DNA of 64,000 nucleotides from Hepsetus odoe (taxonomy: Eukaryota > Chordata > Actinopteri > Characiformes > Hepsetidae), in NCBI GenBank assembly GCA_017165825.1, contig CM029386.1, forward strand, positions 7,921,848 through 7,985,847, given 5' to 3'. The notes under the pieces are model-generated. The model was not told where the DNA came from and did not search any database. It worked only from the letters and a program-made list of their open reading frames with translations. Both the position numbers and the translations under genes were made by a program. How positions within the stretch are numbered: the stretch's first letter is position 1; every line of letters begins with the position of its first letter. Below, in pieces: positions 57,430-64,000 of this stretch.

Positions 57430-57680
57430 ACTTCTTAGGCCCCTCCTGTGTCACAGAGATCAAAATGCTAGAAGTGCAATCAGGACTGTGATGGTATTCG
57501 CTTTATTTTCACTCCTCAAAGACTGAAATTTGTCTACCTTTTCTGGTGGTTTTGAATTCTTAGGCCCCTCCTGTGTCACAGAGATCAAAATGCAAGAAGT
57601 GCAATCAGGACTGTGCTGGTATTTGCTTTATTTTCACTCCTCAAAGACTGAAATTGGTCTGCTTTTTCTGATGGTTTTCA
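57430..57680. repeat. Tandem duplication, two ~125-bp units
   Basis: 'cttaggcccctcctgtgtca' occurs at 57434 and 57559, and both copies run on through GAAGTGCAATCAGGACTGTG and 'tcactcctcaaagactgaaa' to a (C)TTTTTCTG(G/A)TGGTTTT end. The copies differ by only a few substitutions. Confidence 0.92.
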
Positions 57681-57684
57681 AAAA

Positions 57685-60050
57685 GTGGTTCATTTCAAAA
57701 AGTTTGCTGCAGTGAATTATTTAGAGCAGTTCAAAGTATTTGCCATCACGGAAGAAGTAATAAGGGCTCCTTTAGGAAGGAAAATCAAGTGAAGCCATTT
57801 AGGCCAGACCAAGGTAGCGGAAATACCCACATTGCATTATGTGAGCATGGATGCACTTGTGTCATTTTTGAAGCCTAGATTTTATTCTTTAAGATCAGCA
57901 TATACCAGAATTGTGGTCAAAATCTTTGATGCCCAAGCCAGACAAATACTGCCATAAGCTTTAAGCAGCCACAGTAGTTTTGAGCTCTTTGATCCATGAC
58001 ATAAGTTGAAACCTCATTGGCCATATACGCATGTGTTTCTGTGTCTTGGGTTTAAGAAACTAAAACACTGTGCTGTGCTTTTTGGCATATGCCACTCTAG
58101 GTTTTCCAGGCAGGCTTTTATTTTCCATTTGCTAGATCTACCCCTTACAATGCTGCTCACAAATTCCAGAAAATGTGAAGGAAAAGACCATTATCAGTCA
58201 TTTTTTCCCCAATTTAACCTTTAACTATATCTTACATATTATACTGTCTATGAAACTTTCACAAACTTTGGCTTTTTCCTTTTAACTCTGTCCAGTGAGT
58301 AGTGTCATCAATTATACTTTAACATTAGTGCTAAGATTAAAATGCAGTTTCAAAAAACAAAAAAAACAAACAATCAAACAAAAAAATTACTTCCAGTTCA
58401 TTCTAGATAAAAAAGCATTTCAAAGACTTTCAAAGTCAGTTAGTTCAACGCACAAAGTGGTCATACATACTGAACTGCATTCCTGTGCTTGCCATCTTCT
58501 CTTGCCTGTAATGTCAGTACAACCAGCATGTGGATATAGAATGTATCAGAAGCATTAATGGGACATAAACAAAAACTTAAAGTTTAAGCAAACTCTTTAA
58601 ATTTAGCTACAAACACTAATTAAATAACTTCCCAACCAGGTATAATCAAGATATAATTTTTTGGGTTTTTTTTTATATAATTTTATGTTTTTTTCCCTGT
58701 AATTTCACCTTGCTGTGAAATGTTAATATTTGATAGTAGATAAGGCAAATATAATATGTACTCAAGTATATACAATATTAAAGGGTAAAGTAAAGCAAAT
58801 AAAGTTGTACATACTTTTCAATAATAATTTTTTATTTTTATAATAATTATATTTTATCGATAGCAGTGATAGATGAAACAAACCATTGACAAAAAATATT
58901 TGAAGCATTTAATTTTCAGCTCATGGGTGCTGGTACTAGTTTCAGAGTGGTCGCATTGGAATCTACAAAGAAACCCTTTGGTCAACAAAAGAGGCAAAGA
59001 TGAGTTCACATTATGGTTGTGGATGGCTTACTAAGCAAATGTACAGCTGTTCACAAAGAAACACTGAACCCCAGGAGATAAGAGAGAAAGAGAGATGGAG
59101 AGGGAGCTAATGTCCAAGTTTACCCGCACTGGCTCCAGCAGTCCACATATGGTTTAGTGGTTTTTGAGCAAATGGTGGAGAGATGGAAAGACATAATGAA
59201 AGCATGGAGAAGCTCCAGGGTTGGCTTCTTCTTTATGGGCAGAAAAAGAAGGGATGCAGGATGTATGAAGGTGAATGTATATTAAATCTCCTCCTGACTT
59301 CCTTTCACTCACTTTTTAGCCTTCCTTTTGGAACTTAGGTTCTTACATACACTCACATCCTTTTTTTCAAGATCTTACTTGTGTTTTTGCATTTAGATGT
59401 CTGCTGCAGCTAAATGTCTTGAAGCTAAACAAAAATGTACTGCAGTAGGCAGTGAAGGTACAGAGCTTTATGTAGAGAATCTACTCAAAGACACACTCTA
59501 TGTTTCTAAGATACTTTAAGACATACTTCATGTAAGATTTACTCTGTTAATATAACAGTTCAAACTGCATGGATTCATCAATATATATTAATATTATTAT
59601 GATAAAAATATTAATATAAATTAATATAAAACAAAAAAAATCGACATTTTGTAGTTTACTTTTATATGTGTCCCATTTTTGATGGCTCTCACTGTCACTC
59701 ATTTCTTCTTCCTGATTAGGGCTATCAGGCAGGTTTTATGGTTATAGCTTTGCCATTTTGAACCCAAAAGAAACATTCTATGCCCTGTAATTTAGGTAAT
59801 ATTAGGTAATATTAGGTAATATCATATTAGGTAATATTACTACTTTAAAAGAAAAAAATTGTATAGATACCTTTAAGCACTGTTTCAATTCATCTAACCA
59901 GACCGCATAGACTTTTCAGCCTGAAGTATGCAGTGCACACATGTTGACTGACACTTATTCACTTGCTTCCTCCTACGCCGTCCTTAAGGAGAAGGAACTC
60001 CACTTCTACTTCTGCACACACAGCAAATCTACATCCAGTTTTCATGCATC
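57685..60050. other. Unclassified AT-rich stretch
   Basis: A short tandem array of TAGGTAATAT lies at about 59793-59840. Otherwise nothing recognisable. Confidence 0.4.
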
Positions 60051-60055
60051 ATATA

Positions 60056-60555
60056 TACAGTACTGTGCAAAAGTTTTAGGCAGGTGTGAAAATATGCTGT
60101 AAACAAAGAATGCTTTCAAAAATGGAAGAGTTAATCATTTATTTTCATCAATCAACAAAATGCAGTGAATGAACAAAAGAGAAATCTAAATCAAAACAAT
60201 ATTTGGTGTGACCACCCTTTGCCTTCAAAACAGCATCAATTCTTCTAGGTACACTTGCACACAGTTTTTGAAGGAACTCGGCTGGTAGGTTGTTCCAAAC
60301 ATGACTGTGTTTCAACCTACGTGTGACTTTGATGATCGTTAGCACCTGTTTGGTAAAATTGGTTGATCATACACCTGACTATAATCCTACAAAATCCCAG
60401 GACTTTGTGCAAGTGTACCTATAAGAATTGATGCTGGTTTGAAGGCAAAAGGTAGTAACACCAAATATTCATTTGATTTAGATTTTTCTTTTGTTCGCTC
60501 ACTTTGCATTTTGTTCATTTTTTCACACCTCCCTAAAACCTTTACACAGTACTGT
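60056..60555. mobile_element. Foldback Tc1/mariner-type MITE, copy 2
   Basis: Same ends and arms as 55503-56053, but the right arm lacks about 50 bp near its end (TTTTGTTCATTTTTTCACAC). The right end runs into a TG/GA microsatellite. Confidence 0.85.
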
Positions 60556-60557
60556 GC

Positions 60558-60584
60558 ATGTGTGTGTGTATGAGAGAGAGAGAA

Positions 60585-60637
<53 letters not shown>
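60558..60637. repeat. (TG)n/(GA)n microsatellite
   Basis: A short TG run followed by a long GA run, adjacent to the MITE end. Confidence 0.95.
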
Positions 60638-60639
<2 letters not shown>

Positions 60640-60643
<4 letters not shown>

Positions 60644-61355
60644 GAGCTTCCTCTGTTCCTCTGTTACTGGCTTCAACACCACTTTTGTATACACACCCAA
60701 AAACTTGAGAACAGCAGCTAAATTGGGGATGGAAAATTCTACCGTATGCTGCAGTTAAACTCTCCATACATCAACTTTAAGGCTCTTGAGGAGGTGACTT
60801 TTACTATTGCAGACTAGATTTGCTGTAAAGAACCTGAACAACTGAATATATTCAGCCTTTGCCTTTGTTGTGAAGGTCAGATAAACATGCTTCACATGTG
60901 AAATTAAAAGTATAGAAGACCCTATCTGCTATACAAAAGGCTACGTAACAGGAAATGCAAAAATGAAAGAACTAATCCTTAAACATTAACCCTGTCCAAA
61001 AACATGCCCCTGAATCCAGATCACCACAGCAAAAAACACAACAGCAAAACAAAAACATGAAATCTCAAAACACAACAGGGAATCCCATAAACAACTAATC
61101 CAGAAATGCAATATTCATATAAAAATCACAGCATTTTAAGAATGTAACATAAAAGATCCTTGAATAATTTATTTTAAAAAACAGCTTATGAATAATGACA
61201 TCAGTCATTTAGGAATAAATATTTTTCTTTTATTTGTCATTCAGTGCTCATGTAAGATAGTATTCTTAAAGCCCATTATTGCGCCTAAATCCTGGTCTAT
61301 TAAAGGATCTATACTACTGCAAATGTAAAAAATGCAGGGATTGTAATTATTTCAC
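60640..61355. other. Unclassified AT-rich stretch
   Basis: Nothing recognisable. Confidence 0.4.
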
Positions 61356-61357
61356 AG

Positions 61358-61359
<2 letters not shown>

Positions 61360-61417
<58 letters not shown>
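61360..61417. repeat. (TG)n microsatellite
   Basis: A pure run of about 28 TG dinucleotides. Confidence 0.97.
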
Positions 61418-61420
<3 letters not shown>

Positions 61421-61566
61421 CTTGTGAGTGTTATAGAGCCATGTTGGAAGACAGGCTAAGTAAGGGTTAACAGGAATGACATAAGGTTTGGCCTCCAATC
61501 TCATTCATCATAAAAAAACACTGAAGCCCCCACCTTAATTTCATTTCCTACTGTGAAAGTAAGATA

Positions 61567-62086
61567 TACAGTACTGTGCAAAAGTTTTAGGCAGGTGTGA
61601 AAAAGAATGCTTTCAAAAATGGATGTGTTAATCATTTATTTTCATCAATCAACAAAATGCAGTGAATGAACAAAAGAGAAATCTAAATTAAATCAATATT
61701 TGGTGTGACCACCCTTTGCCTTCCAAACAGCATCAATTCTTCTAGGTACACTTGCACACAGTTTTTGAAGGAACTCAGCTGATAGGTTGTTCCAAACATG
61801 ACTGTGTTTCAACCTATGTGTGACATTGATGATCATTAGCACCTGTTTGGTAAAACTGGTTGATCATACACCTGACTATAATCCTACAAAATCCCTGACT
61901 TTGTGCAAGTGTACCTATAAGAATTGATGCTGGTTTGAAGGCAAAAGGTAGTAACACCAGTAGTTGTTCGCTCACTTTGCATTTTGTAAATTGATAAAAA
62001 TAAACAATCATTATTTATATTTCTGAAAGCATTCTTTGTTTACAGCATTTTTTCACACCTGCCTAAAACTTTTGCACAGTACTGTA
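61567..62086. mobile_element. Foldback Tc1/mariner-type MITE, copy 3
   Basis: TACAGTACTGTGCAAAAGTT at the left and AACTTTTGCACAGTACTGTA at the right are perfect inverted ends. It has a small deletion in the left arm (after GTGTGAAAA) and in the right arm (after GTAACACCA). Confidence 0.88.
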
Positions 62087-62089
62087 TGT

Positions 62090-62635
62090 CTATGAAAAAG
62101 TCACAAGGGCCAAGGGAGGAAAAGAGGAAAGAAGGGGTCAGGGGTAGCTCGAGGAGAGGGTAACAGTGCAGAAACCTCAGCCATCCCTAGCCCCTAGCAA
62201 TCACTGCTATCCAGAACAAGAACAATTTTGGTTTGCCTTGTTTTGCTGCAGCTCCTAACACTCATATCAGGAACTTAGAAAACTGAAGACTGTGTCAGGG
62301 AGAAAGAATTATGATGTGTGATTCCCACAACATTGCATGCAGTTAGGCAGGATGTGGTTTCAGTGTTTTGATAGCAGTCAATGACAAAAAATATGCCATC
62401 AGAGATTTGAGAAAAGCTTAAATTGCTTAAAAGCAGAGGCCTAATAATTTGATAAAGGGATATTAAAAGGGTTTTTGCTGGCTTGAGTGTTTCAGTGATC
62501 AAGCTTTAAATAGAGGTGAAATTTTTATTATTATTAGCTTCTTCGACTATCATTTCCAGGGATTGCTAAACATCTGAAGAAAACTGGAAATAATTAAAAA
62601 GGAATAACACTAAATTATTAAACATGATTCAGTGA
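62090..62635. other. Unclassified stretch
   Basis: Nothing recognisable. Confidence 0.4.
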
Positions 62636-62639
62636 TATT

Positions 62640-62715
62640 GTTCGGTCACACTTTATTTGTATGGTCACTTAAAGGTGACCTATAGGTGATTTAACTATTA
62701 AGAATGCTAATATAG
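62640..62715. mobile_element. MITE terminus (family of 8118-8362), partial
   Basis: 'cggtcacactttatttgt' followed by 'ggtcacttaaaggtgaccta' resembles the left end at 8118. No matching right end. Confidence 0.4.
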
Positions 62716-62909
62716 TTTCTATATTATAATCTATATTATTCTATAGATTAGTAGATCTACACATAACAACTGCATCTCTGGGATGTTGATAGGTATGGAG
62801 TTTTCTGCTATTTAAGGTGGAACTAAATTGAATTTTGTATACTCATAAGTGTGTATATATTAAAAATTTTACTTTACACACTCAGATTTTAGGACCAGTT
62901 TTTTTAAAG

Positions 62910-62990
62910 TGAAAGTGACAATTCTTGTCATTGTAATTACACAGCACAGCACACAACACAACATGAACCACAACAAAAAAAATTACAACT
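62910..62990 (-). mobile_element. tRNA-derived SINE (family A), tail only
   Basis: 'aaagtgaaagtgacaattct', TGTCATTGTAATTACACAGC and 'aacatgaaccacaacaaaa' are the reversed 3' part of the family; the head is absent. Confidence 0.6.
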
Positions 62991-63296
62991 GAAATCCTTC
63001 AGTCAGATGTACAAACATCATCTCATCATCATTCTTTACAAACACATAGGCAAGTAATTAATACTCAATACACACGAAAGTATAGAGTCGAGTAAAAAAA
63101 AAAAAGGGTTTCAATTTTGACCTTAACTGAAATATTTAGTTGCAGTTTTCTGTCAAATTAGCAGGACAAAATAATTCACACATCCATTAAAGTGGAATGG
63201 ATGTGTGAATTGGATGTGTTGGAAAGTCTTGGTGTATGATAAATGTGTCTGCAAACATTATATTGGCGACATACAGAAAGACAGCAACTGCATCCC

Positions 63297-63390
63297 GATG
63301 TGTATGGGACGGGGTGTATGTGTGAGAGAAAGGGTGTGTGTGTGTGTGAGAGACAGGGTGTGTGTGAGAGACAGGGGGTGTGAGGGAAGC
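63297..63390. repeat. GTGTGT/GAGACAGG compound repeat
   Basis: Short GTGTGTGA and GAGAGACAGGG words alternate. Frames across it are artefacts. Confidence 0.85.
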
Positions 63391-63534
63391 ACAGTCCAAG
63401 GTGAGCCTCGGTTCATCCCACCTCACATTTCACCTCTGCACAAATTGATTTGGACTATAAAAATGATCAAAATTACTGGAATCACACAGAAAACAGTCCT
63501 CTCTTTCATGTGTTGTCTTTGTCTTGACTTTCTT

Positions 63535-63757
63535 TCCTTTCCCCTCTAGAGCATATCTCCACCTCTCCAAGGCCTCCTCAACTGTTCTGCTACAGTTCCC
63601 AATGTCATCTTCAAGTCCACAGGGACTCATGTCTTATCTTGTATCTACCTGTCCAAGTCTATTGCAAACAAAAAAGAGCTCAGCACTGATCCTTGATGTA
63701 ATCCCACCTCTGCTTTAAACACATCCATCTCTCCTATTACAGACTTCACTGCTCTAC
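63535..63757 (-). pseudogene. CFDP2-like LINE, reverse-transcriptase fragment
   Basis: The minus strand encodes EEALERWRYALEGKGKKVK (63540-63600), the segment just after the catalytic FADD region in this family. Text further upstream on that strand (63757-63610) is decayed. It matches the piece at 30050-30088. Confidence 0.7.
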
Positions 63758-64000
63758 AGTTAGGTCCATAAACATTTGGACAGAGACAACTTTTTTCTAA
63801 TTTTGGTTAAGTATTTTAAATTAAACAACTCAGATGCAGTTAGAGTGTAGACTTTAAGCTTTAATTCAGTGGGTGGAATAAAAAGATTTCATAAAAATTT
63901 GTGAACTAAAGCATTTTTTAACACAATCCCTTTCTTTCAGGGGCTCAAAAGTAAATTGGACAAATAAAATAACTGAAAATAAAATGTTCATTTCTAATAC
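63756..64000. mobile_element. Tc1/mariner-like element, left part, cut by the window end
   Basis: It begins TACAGTTAGGTCCATAAACA and TTTGGACAGAGACAACTT, a terminus common in fish mariner-type elements, inserted at a TA. The remainder is non-coding arm sequence up to the end of the window. Confidence 0.6.

Noticed and set aside
59793..59840. TAGGTAATAT repeats as a CRISPR-like or regulatory array
   Set aside because: Units are about 10 bp and adjacent, with no spacers; this is a small tandem repeat in vertebrate-type DNA.

Overview
The window looks like gene-poor, AT-rich nuclear DNA of a ray-finned (teleost) fish. I found no convincing host-gene exon, rRNA gene or CRISPR array. What can be recognised is almost all interspersed repeats: two LINE lineages (a CFDP2-like/RTE-type family and a Rex1-like family), 3' ends of an L2-like LINE, two SINE families (one clearly tRNA-derived), Tc1/mariner-type elements and foldback MITEs, three insertions of one LTR-retrotransposon family, and many long microsatellites. 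The mix of tRNA-derived SINEs, Rex1-like LINEs with GGAT tails, L2-like LINEs ending in short T-rich repeats, and Tc1 relics points to a teleost. I cannot name the species. Family names rest on protein motifs and remembered repeat landmarks, not on a database search.

Layout. 1-9,970: hAT-like scrap, internally deleted CFDP2-like LINE, decayed DNA transposon, two L2-like 3' ends, SINEs, a LINE interrupted by a SINE, a MITE and a low-copy repeat. 9,970-15,050: mostly unclassified, with an old solo LTR, a SINE with foreign sequence inside it, and an AT-rich foldback block. 15,049-18,126: two LINEs of different lineages joined head to tail in one orientation, bracketed by an 8-bp match. 18,130-22,559: a complete LTR element. 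24,663-24,991: a solo LTR of the same family in reverse. 26,400-40,700: scattered LINE and SINE fragments and microsatellites. 40,831-42,139: a 5'-truncated Rex1-like LINE with a 13-bp target-site duplication and only two stops. 43,839-45,375: a broken Tc1 element, a SINE, a near-perfect palindrome and a tRNA-Ala-like half. 47,400-64,000: LINE, SINE and L2 fragments, three foldback MITEs within 6.6 kb, a 125-bp tandem duplication, and a mariner-like terminus running off the end.

The most notable object is the LTR element at 18,130-22,559. It has ~490-bp LTRs, a perfect 5-bp target-site duplication (CTAAC), a G-rich tract just before the 3' LTR, and no recognisable protease, reverse transcriptase or integrase. 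Its main reading frame (19,850-21,631, 593 codons) opens with about ten IQ calmodulin-binding motifs spaced 23-27-23-23-27-23-23-27-23 residues apart. That is a 73-residue higher-order repeat resembling ASPM, the spindle/microcephaly protein. It is followed by a coiled coil and a basic tail. I read this as a non-autonomous retrotransposon carrying a captured host IQ array. The reading frame and LTR structure are seen directly; the ASPM origin is inference.
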